Positions 1-8,179 are shown, numbered from the stretch's first letter. The stretch is 13,404 nt of DNA from an uncultured Dyadobacter sp. (GCA_946481035.1 CAMLNK010000021.1:1-13404), one strand, 5' to 3'. Notes: generated by a model from the sequence alone, not told the origin. Program-made: numbers and translations.

Positions 1-1258
1 CTTTCTCGCGCGCAAATGCTTCGTTGTTCCAAAGTTGGGTCAGGTAACTTTGTGAAACCTCCCGCAGCACGTCAAGCTCAATCGCCGCACCTTTTTGCTT
101 GCCTCCCGCGTAAATTGTATCGCCTTTTCGCCGTTCTACCGGCTGCGATTCGCCCGAAACAAAACTATAATCGATCATCGCAACCGCGCTTTGCAGTATG
201 GCGTCGGCGGGGATCAGTTCTTCATTCCTGACCAGCATCCGGTCGCCTTTTTGAAGCTCGGTAATAGGTTTGCGGGCTTCCGCACCTTCGTTCAAAACAG
301 AAATGGCGATCGGGAAGTAGGATTTATAATCGCGGTCAAACGAAACGCCGGCGTAAGTTTTGTCCTGAAAATAGCGGCCGACGAGCATGAAAAACACGGC
401 GCCGGCAAATGAATCCAGGTAACCAGGGCCGGTTTGCGTAGCGAGTTGGTAAATGCTGATCAGGAAAACGCAGCTCAACGCGAGCGCAATCGGCGCGTCG
501 ATGTTCAGGTAACGCCCTTTCAGTGCCGACCAGGCCGATTTGTAAAAGTCCGCCGCGCAGTAAAACAGCACGGGAAGGCTCAATGCGAGGTTCAGGATAC
601 CGAAAAGTGTCCGAAGATTCTGGTCCGAAGTATTTTGCCCTAAATGGAAGTATTCAGGGAAGCTGAGCATCATAATGTTCCCGAAAGCAAAGCCCGCAAT
701 ACCAATTTTATAAAGCCGCGTGCGGTTCCATTTGCCTGCTTTCTTGCCTGATAGGTCGTCCATGCTCAGGTAAGGCTCGTACCCGATGCGCGTGAGCAAT
801 GCCGCGAGCTCGCTCAGGTGTAATGCCTGCGCGTCGAATGTGATCCTGGCCTTTTTCTCTGGAAAATTCACCACCGAACTCCGCACCGCCGGATTGAGCC
901 GGTAGAGGTGTTCGAGCAGCCAGATACACGAGCTGCAATGCATTTTCGGAAGATACCAGTAAACGGTGGTCAGGCGCCCGTCCGTAAACTCGATCATCTT
1001 TTCGTGTACTTCCGGTTGATCGAGATGGTCGTATTTGCCCTTGTAAAATGTTGGGTCCGGCGAAATGCCCTGCGCGCCTTCAATGGCGTAATACTGACAA
1101 AGATCACTTTCTTTCAACAGGCCGTAGACCGTCACGCAGCCGTCGCAGCAAAAGACGTGGTCGTCGGCATGCTGCACTTCATCGTGGCAGTCCTCGCCGC
1201 AGTGGTAGCAAACGTGCTTTGTATCCGGAATAGCCTCGGAGGCCGTAAATATGCTCAT
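1..1258 (-). CDS. Copper-translocating P-type ATPase, CcoI/FixI type (N-terminal part, runs off the left edge)
   Basis: The minus strand is open from an ATG at 1258 to the left edge, giving 419 codons of a protein usually near 800 residues. Residues 17-41 hold a six-cysteine cluster (CYHCGEDC, then FCCDGC), the extra metal-binding domain typical of CcoI/FixI ATPases. Residues 106-111 (MHCSSC) are the CxxC of a heavy-metal-associated domain. Hydrophobic segments follow at about 184-200, 217-235, 253-272 and 283-297. An actuator loop reads VSGES near 367-371, in place of the usual TGES. The phosphorylation motif DKTGT and the ion-site CPC lie beyond the edge. Such pumps move copper across the inner membrane for assembly of cbb3-type cytochrome oxidase. 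FixNOQP or CcoGHS genes would be expected further left, but that is inference. The family call is firm; the exact metal is inferred. Confidence 0.93.
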   Translation of the reverse strand, partial: MSIFTASEAIPDTKHVCYHCGEDCHDEVQHADDHVFCCDGCVTVYGLLKESDLCQYYAIEGAQGISPDPTFYKGKYDHLDQPEVHEKMIEFTDGRLTTVYWYLPKMHCSSCIWLLEHLYRLNPAVRSSVVNFPEKKARITFDAQALHLSELAALLTRIGYEPYLSMDDLSGKKAGKWNRTRLYKIGIAGFAFGNIMMLSFPEYFHLGQNTSDQNLRTLFGILNLALSLPVLFYCAADFYKSAWSALKGRYLNIDAPIALALSCVFLISIYQLATQTGPGYLDSFAGAVFFMLVGRYFQDKTYAGVSFDRDYKSYFPIAISVLNEGAEARKPITELQKGDRMLVRNEELIPADAILQSAVAMIDYSFVSGESQPVERRKGDTIYAGGKQKGAAIELDVLREVSQSYLTQLWNNEAFAREK

Positions 1259-1266
1259 GGTCGTGG

Positions 1267-1288
1267 TTTGGGTTAAACCTTACCCAAA
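1267..1288. repeat. Inverted repeat just before the copper ATPase start
   Basis: Perfect 7-bp arms TTTGGGT (1267-1273) and ACCCAAA (1282-1288) flank an 8-base loop. The repeat ends 8 nt before the ATPase ATG (1258). It could be an operator or a leader hairpin masking the ribosome binding site. No regulator is encoded here to decide. Confidence 0.4.
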
Positions 1289-1331
1289 ATTGGAGCATAC
1301 GACCAGCGTAACGGATGACGAAAAGGCGTGC

Positions 1332-1352
1332 AAAAAACTGACTTTAGTCAGT
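1332..1352 (-). terminator. Intrinsic terminator of the toxin-antitoxin operon
   Basis: On the minus strand a 6-bp stem (ACTGAC, loop TAAA, GTCAGT; 1352-1337) runs straight into six T residues (1337-1332). This is a standard rho-independent layout. It lies 20 nt past the antitoxin stop and ahead of the ATPase gene on the same strand, so the two units are probably transcribed separately. Confidence 0.75.
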
Positions 1353-1362
1353 ATTCGCGTTC

Positions 1363-1382
1363 CCGTCGGTTTTAACCGACGG
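1363..1382 (-). repeat. Hairpin overlapping the antitoxin stop codon
   Basis: Arms CCGTCGGTT (1363-1371) and AACCGACGG (1374-1382) are perfectly complementary and span the antitoxin TAA at 1372-1374. There is no T-tract directly after it. It may protect the 3' end of the mRNA or assist the terminator at 1332-1352. Confidence 0.5.
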
Positions 1383-2373
1383 AAGGAATACTCTTATGAC
1401 CAATACCGTCTTTTAACTCAAATGCATAACGATAATTGATCAATGCTTTTTGCTCGGCGTTGTCATGCCAGCCGGCTTCCTCGTGGCTGAGCTTCACAAT
1501 CTCGTCGGTTGAAAGTTTCCCGTAGTGCTTAGCCACAAATTGCAAGGCGTTCAGTTCATGTTGTGAAAACAGCGTTGCGTCAAACGGAATATTTGCCCTG
1601 ATTTCATCACCGTAAGCGCCATTGCCGAAGTATTGCTCCTCAATGCTGATATGCCCTTGTTCCGAAAGATTTACATACATTTTCTGAAACTGCGAAGGAA
1701 CCGGGCCAAACTGTATTGCTCTGTATTCCAGGCCGGTGATGGAATATCCTGTGAGCCGGTAGGCATTGAAATCGGCGTAAAAAAGAAGCTTATTCAACTT
1801 GGTCTTGAATAATGAAACCTTCTTCAATGCCTGAAAGAATGCGATAATGTTTCCGATTTTGCTAAAATCAGGCTGACGGTAGCCATTAAGCCTGGACGGG
1901 AACACCTTTTCTGCTACGAACTGCCCGTTCTGAATTTCTGCGGCCTGCGTCAGTTTTTTGACTTCCTTTTCAGATAGAAAGTGCACGCTCGCAGTAACCT
2001 GCTGGATAAACGTGGCCGGGTTCCGGATCGACATGATCAGCCTCCCGATCGCTACCGACGGCACTTCGCCGGCTTCATACAAGCGATATGAATTCACGCC
2101 CAGTCCTAAAATCCCGGACATTTTGCTGGCCGAAACACCATAGCCTTCCCTGATACTCCTGATCTCGTCCGGAAACGGAATTCCGTACTTCTCGCGGTAC
2201 TGATTATGCACTTGTACAATGCTCAATTCGTCGAGGTGGTCGTCGCTGAAACGCTCGCCCGAATCTTCGCATTCGTAATAATGCGTGATCACTTCAAACT
2301 CTTCTTTCCTGAATACCAGGCTTGCAACCTCGTTCCGCACCTGCATTTCTTTTCCTGTAATCGGACTTTTCAT
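1372..2373 (-). CDS. Antitoxin: MqsA-like HTH protein with C-terminal Panacea (SocA/DUF4065) domain
   Basis: This 333-residue protein is the likely antitoxin for the toxin encoded just upstream; the toxin stop and this start overlap as ATGA (2373-2370). Residues 1-45 align in outline with the YgiT/MqsA zinc-finger region, but the metal cysteines are mostly gone: SPITGKE (3-9) stands where CPxCG is usual, and YECEDSGE (33-40) keeps one Cys (35). Residues about 68-115 form an Xre-like helix-turn-helix (IRSIREGYGVSASKMSGILG, then NSYRLYEAGEVPS). Residues about 175-302 carry Panacea signatures: LNKLLFYADF (193-202), GLEYRAIQFGPVP (214-226) and LSHEEAGWH (295-303). In known PanAT systems the Panacea domain neutralises the toxin, while HTH domains normally repress the operon. 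The degenerate zinc finger appears common in Bacteroidota relatives as I recall them, so it is probably not damage. Confidence 0.88.
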   Translation of the reverse strand: MKSPITGKEMQVRNEVASLVFRKEEFEVITHYYECEDSGERFSDDHLDELSIVQVHNQYREKYGIPFPDEIRSIREGYGVSASKMSGILGLGVNSYRLYEAGEVPSVAIGRLIMSIRNPATFIQQVTASVHFLSEKEVKKLTQAAEIQNGQFVAEKVFPSRLNGYRQPDFSKIGNIIAFFQALKKVSLFKTKLNKLLFYADFNAYRLTGYSITGLEYRAIQFGPVPSQFQKMYVNLSEQGHISIEEQYFGNGAYGDEIRANIPFDATLFSQHELNALQFVAKHYGKLSTDEIVKLSHEEAGWHDNAEQKALINYRYAFELKDGIGHKSIPSVG

Positions 2374-2729
2374 AATGTTTGTTTAAATGGATAGCTCATC
2401 GGTTTTTCGGCCATGTGAAATGATATGCACAAGACATTCGCATTGGCCCGACCCATCGAAATCTTAATATAAAGCTGATGTCCCTGAAAATTTTTGCCGA
2501 AAACCCACATATCGCTGATTTGATAAAGTGTATCTGCCAGGGGCCCTTCGACATAGTCGTCAACCGAAATCGCTTCGATGATTTGGCGCCGCTTCGACGG
2601 CGAGATTTCGAGAAGCAATAAGGTCTGCACGTTCTTAGGATTTTTTCTTTCCATGAACACAATGTCGAATATCCTGTACTTCACAAAGAAGTCATCCAGG
2701 AAGCGTTGTACTTCGTGGCGGTTAGGCAT
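2370..2729 (-). CDS. MqsR-family toxin (putative mRNA interferase)
   Basis: This is a 119-residue protein, first gene of a two-gene toxin-antitoxin operon; toxin-first order matches mqsRA. The C-terminal half resembles the MqsR/RelE-like fold: an SDMWVFGK stretch (72-79), then GHQLYIKI (83-90) and VLCISFH (99-105). By eye these line up with the Escherichia coli MqsR segment TGQVYLKI followed by VLIVSF, which places Tyr87 at the catalytic Tyr81 of MqsR. The positions of MqsR Lys56 and Gln68 do not look conserved, so catalysis may differ or the eye alignment may be off. It is expected to act in the cytoplasm as a ribonuclease held inactive by the downstream antitoxin. The sequence is intact with no frameshift. 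The MqsR assignment is by motif and context, not by search. Confidence 0.78.
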   Translation of the reverse strand: MPNRHEVQRFLDDFFVKYRIFDIVFMERKNPKNVQTLLLLEISPSKRRQIIEAISVDDYVEGPLADTLYQISDMWVFGKNFQGHQLYIKISMGRANANVLCISFHMAEKPMSYPFKQTL

Positions 2730-2748
2730 AGTGGTGTATGGTGTGTTT

Positions 2749-2812
2749 AACTTTATAATTCAAATTTACTCAATTAATATCTATACTTAAAACTATAAAG
2801 TTGATAATTGAG
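2749..2812. promoter_or_regulatory. Promoter and likely autoregulatory operator of the toxin-antitoxin operon
   Basis: On the minus strand TAAATTTG (2768-2761) matches the Bacteroidota -7 consensus TAnnTTTG and would start transcription about 27 nt before the toxin ATG (2729). A clear -33 TTTG was not found. Two inverted repeats frame it: AACTTTATA (2749-2757) with TATAAAGTT (2794-2802), and CTCAATTA (2769-2776) with TAATTGAG (2805-2812). Arms over the start site and near -33 fit repression by the HTH antitoxin, which is inferred. Confidence 0.5.
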
Positions 2813-2936
2813 CTATCGGTAGCATATGGCCGTTCGATAATCGGATGGGTTGCTTGAATTCTCTTCTAAGGGGAAATATTAAAAAAGTCACCGTAGGGTC
2901 TTTTAGTAAAGCATTAGTCCCTATTCCCTTTTTTCT

Positions 2937-5654
2937 GTGAAAAAATTGAAATCCACAATCGGCTTGCTGATGGCCGGTGGCCTTTGTCTGGCGTCCGTTA
3001 CGCGGCATGACAAACCCTTATTCAGGCAGGTTGAGCACGCAGCGCCCAAGCGCGTCACAAGCATTTCGGATGGCCCTGATTCCAGCCGGTTTACTTATAC
3101 GAAACTCGTTTCCGGCCTCGACGAGCCGATGGAGATGGCAATCCTCCCGAATTACGATATGGTGATCGCGGAGCGGAAAGGGGCGGTACGGTACTTCAAC
3201 AATACCACCAAAGAGCTTTCCACCATTGCGCAATTCAACGTGTTCAGTGGGATTGAGGATGGGCTGCTGGGCGTGGCAGTTGACCCGGATTTTGCCCGCA
3301 ACAACTGGATTTACTTCTATTATGGCGTGGGTGGCGAGAAGAGCGTCAGTCAGCTGGCACGCTTTGAGCTGAAAGGGCAAAAACTGGATCAGGATTCCAG
3401 AAAAGTACTTTTGGAAGTGCCTACCCAACGTAAATACTGCTGTCATTCGGCGGGTTACCTGACATTCTCGGACGGGCTACTGTATCTCTCGATCGGCGAT
3501 AACACTAATGCGGAAGAAATCGAGGGACATACGCCTATCGACGAACGCCCCGGCCGGGAACTCTCGGACGACCAGGCCGCAACTGCCAACAGCAATGATT
3601 ATCGGGGTAAAATCCTGCGCATTAAACCCGAGCCGAACGGTACTTACAGCATTCCGGATGGCAACCTTTTCCCGAAGGATGGCTCGCAGGGCAAACCGGA
3701 GATCTACGCAATGGGCGTGCGCAATCCGTTCCGTATTTCCGTCGATCCGAAGACCAAATACCTCTACTGGGGCGATGTAGGCCCGGATACGGAGGTGCCT
3801 GGGAGTGAGGGAAAAATGAGTTATGACGAGATTAATCAGGCGCGCAAGCCGGGCTTCTTCGGTTATCCTTATTTTTTGGGGGATAACGAGGTATTTCCGG
3901 ATTACGATTTTGCCACTAAAAAAGAAGGACCGGGAAAAGACCCGCAAAAGCCGGTCAACGATTCGCCGCACAATACGGGCATCCGCGACTTGCCGCCTGC
4001 GCAACCGGCATTGATCTGGTACGGGAAAGGGCCCTCGAAGAAATATCCGCTCGTCGGAAAAGGCGGTGCGAGCGCCATGGCCGGGCCGGTGTATTACAGC
4101 GATTTGTATCCGAATGCGCCTTACAAACTTCCCGAATATTACAATGGCAAGCTGTTTATTTTTGAATGGATACGGAAATGGATCATGGCGGTGACGTTGG
4201 ATGCCAACGGCAATTATGTGAGTATGGAACCGTTTTTGCCGCAGCTGAAAGTCGTTGCGCCGATCGATATGCAGATTGCGCCCGACGGAGCTATTTACCT
4301 GCTGGCTTATGGTACGAACTGGTTTGCCCGCAATACCGATTCGGGTATCATCCGGGTTGAATACGCCGAGGGCAACCGCAATCCGATAGCGGCTGTTTCG
4401 ACAGGCAGGACCATCGGTGCGGCACCATTCACGGCTACGCTTTCAGCCAAAGGTTCCAAAGATTATGATCCTGCCGACAAGCTTACCTATGAATGGAAAA
4501 TCGGCTCCCAAAAGCTGACGGGCGAGGAAATCAGGCACACTTTTACCAAACCCGGCATTTATAATGTGGTACTCACCGTCTCCGACCAAAACGGCGGAAA
4601 GGGGACTGCCACCACCGAATTCAAAATAGGCAACACGCCGCCGGAAGTGAAGATCGAGACGAAGGCGAACCGTAGCTTTTACTGGGACAATGCACCATTT
4701 GATTACAATATTACAGTAACAGACAAAGAAGACGGTACGATCGGGCGCGCGAAAATCCATGCGGGCTTCAATTACCTGGCTTTTGGGAAAGACCTCGCGG
4801 GGGCATTGTCGGGCTCGGAAGGGGAGAATATCCGGTACGCGGCCACCGCGAAATTGTATGCCTCGCTGGATTGCAAGGCCTGCCATACGATGGAAACCAA
4901 GTCGATAGGGCCTGCATTGAAGGATATTTCGAAAAAATACACGGGTAATGCAGGCGCGCAGGACATGCTCGCCCGCAAGATCATCACCGGGGGAAGCGGT
5001 AACTGGGGCTCTTACCCCATGCCCCCGCACGCCGATTTGCCCGAAAAAGATGCGAAGGAAATAGCGGGCTATATTCTCTCATTGGGCAAAAACGCAGAAA
5101 AAACGCCGCTTTCTGCCCAACTGAAACTGACGGAGCACGTGGGCAAGGGCAACGAAGGCGCGTACGTTTTGCAGGCTTCCTACACCGACAAGGGTGCTAA
5201 CGGTATCGGTCCTCAGAAAACGGCCAGCCACATTGTGCTGCGCAATCCGCTGATACAAATGGAGGATTACCAGGAAGGCAATGTGGGCGTGGTGATCGCG
5301 ACGCAGAACACCGGCTATGTTTCTTACATCGCCAATATCACCAATGGGAAATACACGCGGTTTAATCAGATTGACCTTTCGCACATCAAAAATATTCGGT
5401 TGCGCATTCAGGAGCATGGCGCCGGCGGGGTTGTCGAATTGCGGCAGGATGGCCGGGAAGGTCAGTTGCTGGGCAAAATCGACATTCCCGCGGGGCGTCT
5501 GGACGACCTTAAAACCGGTTGGAAGGAAGTCCTATTGCCCGTGGGCGGCAGTAGGGGTATCCATGACCTGTACCTGGTTTTCAAAAATGAAAAGGTCAAA
5601 GCCCCGATGTTTCATATCGACTGGATGTATTTTGAAAATGATTTCAATCCATAG
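2937..5654 (+). CDS. Secreted PQQ-dependent sugar dehydrogenase fused to PKD, cytochrome c and CBM6-like domains
   Basis: This 905-residue exported protein starts at GTG 2937. That start supplies the Lys-rich n-region and hydrophobic core of a signal peptide (about 1-20); no lipobox is present. Residues about 55-460 are a glucose/sorbosone dehydrogenase beta-propeller (LDEPMEMAILPN, GLLGVAVDPDF, AMGVRNPFRISVDP). A PKD domain spans about 482-566, followed by an Ig-like stretch. A class I cytochrome c domain covers about 631-720, with heme site CKACH (646-650) and a likely axial Met695 in SYPMPPH. A CBM6-like beta-sandwich fills about 772-905, starting IQMEDYQEG. Reading the domains together, sugars would be oxidised at PQQ and electrons passed to the attached heme in the periplasm or at the cell surface, with the last domain binding glycan. 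The gene stands alone and converges on the 5702-8074 gene. Similar fusions are known in Bacteroidota; the substrate cannot be read from sequence. Confidence 0.88.
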   Translation: MKKLKSTIGLLMAGGLCLASVTRHDKPLFRQVEHAAPKRVTSISDGPDSSRFTYTKLVSGLDEPMEMAILPNYDMVIAERKGAVRYFNNTTKELSTIAQFNVFSGIEDGLLGVAVDPDFARNNWIYFYYGVGGEKSVSQLARFELKGQKLDQDSRKVLLEVPTQRKYCCHSAGYLTFSDGLLYLSIGDNTNAEEIEGHTPIDERPGRELSDDQAATANSNDYRGKILRIKPEPNGTYSIPDGNLFPKDGSQGKPEIYAMGVRNPFRISVDPKTKYLYWGDVGPDTEVPGSEGKMSYDEINQARKPGFFGYPYFLGDNEVFPDYDFATKKEGPGKDPQKPVNDSPHNTGIRDLPPAQPALIWYGKGPSKKYPLVGKGGASAMAGPVYYSDLYPNAPYKLPEYYNGKLFIFEWIRKWIMAVTLDANGNYVSMEPFLPQLKVVAPIDMQIAPDGAIYLLAYGTNWFARNTDSGIIRVEYAEGNRNPIAAVSTGRTIGAAPFTATLSAKGSKDYDPADKLTYEWKIGSQKLTGEEIRHTFTKPGIYNVVLTVSDQNGGKGTATTEFKIGNTPPEVKIETKANRSFYWDNAPFDYNITVTDKEDGTIGRAKIHAGFNYLAFGKDLAGALSGSEGENIRYAATAKLYASLDCKACHTMETKSIGPALKDISKKYTGNAGAQDMLARKIITGGSGNWGSYPMPPHADLPEKDAKEIAGYILSLGKNAEKTPLSAQLKLTEHVGKGNEGAYVLQASYTDKGANGIGPQKTASHIVLRNPLIQMEDYQEGNVGVVIATQNTGYVSYIANITNGKYTRFNQIDLSHIKNIRLRIQEHGAGGVVELRQDGREGQLLGKIDIPAGRLDDLKTGWKEVLLPVGGSRGIHDLYLVFKNEKVKAPMFHIDWMYFENDFNP

Positions 5655-5655
5655 C

Positions 5656-5692
5656 CTTTAACAGCAGGCCGCCATGTGGCCTGCTGTTAAAG
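5656..5692. terminator. Bidirectional terminator between convergent genes
   Basis: A perfect 15-bp stem (5656-5670 with 5678-5692) and a 7-base loop sit between the stop at 5654 and the convergent stop at 5702-5704. The stem reads CTTTAACAGCAGGCC on its left arm. Its outer end is AT-rich (TTTAA), so a short U-run forms on either strand. It fits a shared terminator for both genes. Confidence 0.8.
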
Positions 5693-5701
5693 CTTTCCGC
5701 A

Positions 5702-8074
5702 TTACGGCTGTTTCAACAACCATATATCCGAAATTTTCGACTGTTTACGCCAGTTCAGATGCGATTCTTCCGGGCCGTCGAAAGTGACTGAAATCCTGCC
5801 ATCCTGCGTGAGCGACAACGGCACGATCCACTCTTTAAACGTCTCCGGCTCTCTGTTGTAAACCACTGGTGAAAGCCTTCTTCCGTCCACACGCAGGAGC
5901 GCGTCGCCTTCGCCCGCTACGCGTATGATGTAGCGCGCGTGAGGGTCGAGGTTTTCGTAATCCAGTTCGGGCTCGCGCTGGAATAGCTGGAACGACAAGC
6001 GTTTTCGGCTTTTGCCATTGTCCCACCAGGCCACATCGGTAGCATCTTCGGAAATGGTTTTTACGCGAGGCCCTTTGGCTACACTGGAAATATCGTCATA
6101 ATAGCTTCCCGGCCCCGGGTTTTCCCAGAATGCAATGGTTTTCAATCTGGCGAGCTGCTGTTCAGGGTCGGTCATTTTCTTAATCTTTTCAAATTCATCG
6201 GCCAGCCACCAGCGGTTGTTGAGCGGGTAATTCACAAAATCCATCACCACGCCGCGCTCCGGGTTGCGAGGCTTGTGCTTTTCGGTGCTGGTTTGCAGGC
6301 CGATCGATTTGTATAATGCATCGCTCAGATCGACGATTTCCTTGTAAAGGTCGCGGTCGACGAGCTTTTGATCCGCTTTGTTGAGAACCGCCAGCGCCTG
6401 GTCCATTACCTGGTTTACATTGTCTCTGGTAGCAGTGGCAAGGATTGTATTCGCCTGCTTTTCCAAACCTTGTTCATAAATGAGGCGAAGGCGGGTATAC
6501 TGGTCATAATAGGCGCGGAATACCAGCATTTGCCAGCGCCAGTTACCCTCTAATGCTTCCTCTACCCTTCGAAACACCCGCCAGTTCAGGTAAGTCATTT
6601 CTACCCCGCCGTTTTCTGCCAGCGGCCCCTTCCAGTTTTGCTCCAAACCTTCAATGGCGCTGGCGGCAATTGAAGATATCCCTACACTTTCACTGAAAAA
6701 GAAACTAGCGTACTCCTCCATAATGCTATGCACATCCATTTGCGGGTCCCAGGCGCGCATACTCCACAGTACCTTGTTCACGTCGTCGTGGCTGCCGTCG
6801 GAGTAGGAAACAAAGCCATCCGTGAAAGGGGCGTATTTTTCGTGGATTTTGGCAAATGCAAACGGCCGCGCGTTTACAGACTCCCTTCCAAGCGTCAATG
6901 CGAATGCCTGATCGAACTTCTCCACCGGGAATTCGCAGCGTACCGAATGGGTAATGTCGGGGTACTGGCGGTGCTGGTATTGTTTCGGCAACCGGTAGCG
7001 CGTTTCAGCCATCGGCGGACTGCCCGGGCCTGATACCACGCCTTGGAGCCAGGTCGGCTTTTCGGTTTCGAGGTATTTGTAAAAATAATCGATCTGCTCT
7101 GTGTCGAAGCCTTGAAGGGAAATCCACATTTTGGCTTTGGGATGATGCTTTACCAGCCTGGTTTGCAGCTCATGAATGAACGGCAGCACTTCCGACGGAT
7201 GGTTATCGCCCGGATCGCCGCCCGGGAAGAAAATATGGTCAAGGCGGGGGCATTCTTTGTAAAACTGTTCGTGCAAATCCAATTCAGCCTGGCGTTTCGC
7301 GTTGTCTGTCAGCTCAAATGTCGCGGGCGTCCATACCCAGTAATCCATGTCGTACTTCCGGCAGATCTCACTCATTTTGATACGCATTTCCTTTGCCGGA
7401 ATCTTGAAGTGAGGGCTTGGGTTCTCGTCTTCGTGGAACGGAATGCCTTCCACCGCATTGCTGCCGAAAATGGCAAGCTCGCGGATGTACTGGTCAAATT
7501 GCGCGACCGTCCAGGCGTCGTAAGTGTTGGCGGTGGAGCGGTAGCCGAGTTGGTGGCCGCGGATCGGGTAAGCGGGCGACGAGGCGATGTTGGCAGGCTC
7601 CGGCAATTCCAGCAACGGCCTGCCCATATATGATTTGTTCATTTTTAAGCGACGCAGCAGATAACCCGTGCCAAACAGCACACCCCGTGCATCGGCTCCG
7701 ATGATCCAGATGGTTTTGCTGTTATTCTTCGTTTCGGTCACGATCCGGTAACCTTCCGGCTTGAATTCCGGCCCGTTTCCGTCGCCCGCAGGCACATTGC
7801 GCGATAACAATGTCTTGTCCGACGCCAATGCGAAAGCAATGACCGGCGCGTTACCTTTCGGCCAGGCGGTGGCATTTTTAAGCGTCATTCCCGTCCGTTT
7901 CGCAATTTCCTCGGTCAGTACTGCGGGAGTCGTTTCTTTCATGGGGGAAGGAATATTCTGGGAAATGATCCAGGTTGCCGTTTTGAGGTCGACGGGCTGT
8001 GCGGCGCTTTGAAAATAGGTGGCCACGAAAAACAGGGTTGTAATGAATAGCTTGATGCGGGTTGGGGAATGCAT
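5702..8074 (-). CDS. Secreted glycoside-hydrolase-like protein (GH20-type N-domain, TIM barrel, C-terminal beta-sandwich)
   Basis: This 790-residue protein has a signal peptide (about 1-26, ending QSAAQ). Residues about 30-142 look like the alpha/beta domain that precedes the barrel in GH20, GH67 and GH84 enzymes (AVLTEEIAKRTG, then WIIGADARGVLFGTGYLLRRL). From about 168 a barrel-like part follows: PIRGHQLGYRS (170-180), NAVEGIPFHEDEN (206-218), YWVWTPATFE (245-254), HIFFPGGDPGDNHP (280-293) and KMWISLQGFD (315-324). Conserved-looking acids in these loops (Glu209, Glu215, Asp287, Asp290) are candidate catalytic or ligand residues. Residues 500-640 look helical, and 665-790 look like a beta-sandwich. 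It is probably periplasmic or extracellular and acts on a glycan. It lacks the Asp-Glu pair of GH20 hexosaminidases. Relatives are, from memory, sometimes labelled alpha-D-galacturonidase; I cannot confirm this. No SusC/D or sulfatase gene adjoins it, so this is not a complete polysaccharide utilisation locus. Confidence 0.68.
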   Translation of the reverse strand: MHSPTRIKLFITTLFFVATYFQSAAQPVDLKTATWIISQNIPSPMKETTPAVLTEEIAKRTGMTLKNATAWPKGNAPVIAFALASDKTLLSRNVPAGDGNGPEFKPEGYRIVTETKNNSKTIWIIGADARGVLFGTGYLLRRLKMNKSYMGRPLLELPEPANIASSPAYPIRGHQLGYRSTANTYDAWTVAQFDQYIRELAIFGSNAVEGIPFHEDENPSPHFKIPAKEMRIKMSEICRKYDMDYWVWTPATFELTDNAKRQAELDLHEQFYKECPRLDHIFFPGGDPGDNHPSEVLPFIHELQTRLVKHHPKAKMWISLQGFDTEQIDYFYKYLETEKPTWLQGVVSGPGSPPMAETRYRLPKQYQHRQYPDITHSVRCEFPVEKFDQAFALTLGRESVNARPFAFAKIHEKYAPFTDGFVSYSDGSHDDVNKVLWSMRAWDPQMDVHSIMEEYASFFFSESVGISSIAASAIEGLEQNWKGPLAENGGVEMTYLNWRVFRRVEEALEGNWRWQMLVFRAYYDQYTRLRLIYEQGLEKQANTILATATRDNVNQVMDQALAVLNKADQKLVDRDLYKEIVDLSDALYKSIGLQTSTEKHKPRNPERGVVMDFVNYPLNNRWWLADEFEKIKKMTDPEQQLARLKTIAFWENPGPGSYYDDISSVAKGPRVKTISEDATDVAWWDNGKSRKRLSFQLFQREPELDYENLDPHARYIIRVAGEGDALLRVDGRRLSPVVYNREPETFKEWIVPLSLTQDGRISVTFDGPEESHLNWRKQSKISDIWLLKQP

Positions 8075-8179
8075 GACAAATGGGAATCGATGTGTTGTAA
8101 TTGCATTACTGGCTTTTGTTTGTTTTAGGCCATGGTAAGGTGTGAAGGTGCGTCCGAAGTAAACGTACAGACGATTCCG

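Noticed and set aside
908..1276. Plus-strand ORFs in the first 1.3 kb
   Set aside because: The minus strand encodes the copper ATPase with its Cys-rich domain and CxxC throughout this region; the plus-strand frames are its shadows.
2937..3000. Lipoprotein signal in the sugar dehydrogenase (Cys17)
   Set aside because: The residue before the Cys is Leu (GGLC), which does not fit a lipobox; an ordinary signal peptide is more likely.
4443..5030. Long minus-strand ORF of about 195 codons inside the sugar dehydrogenase gene
   Set aside because: It lies wholly antisense to the PKD and cytochrome c coding sequence, has no recognisable motif, and reflects the codon bias of the real gene.
7043..7633. 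Plus-strand ORF of 196 codons inside the glycoside-hydrolase-like gene
   Set aside because: It is antisense to well-patterned coding sequence, shows no domain signature, and has low-complexity composition.
5702..8074. Assignment of the 790-residue protein as a GH20 beta-hexosaminidase
   Set aside because: The N-domain resembles GH20, but the catalytic Asp-Glu pair on the barrel strand is absent at the expected place.
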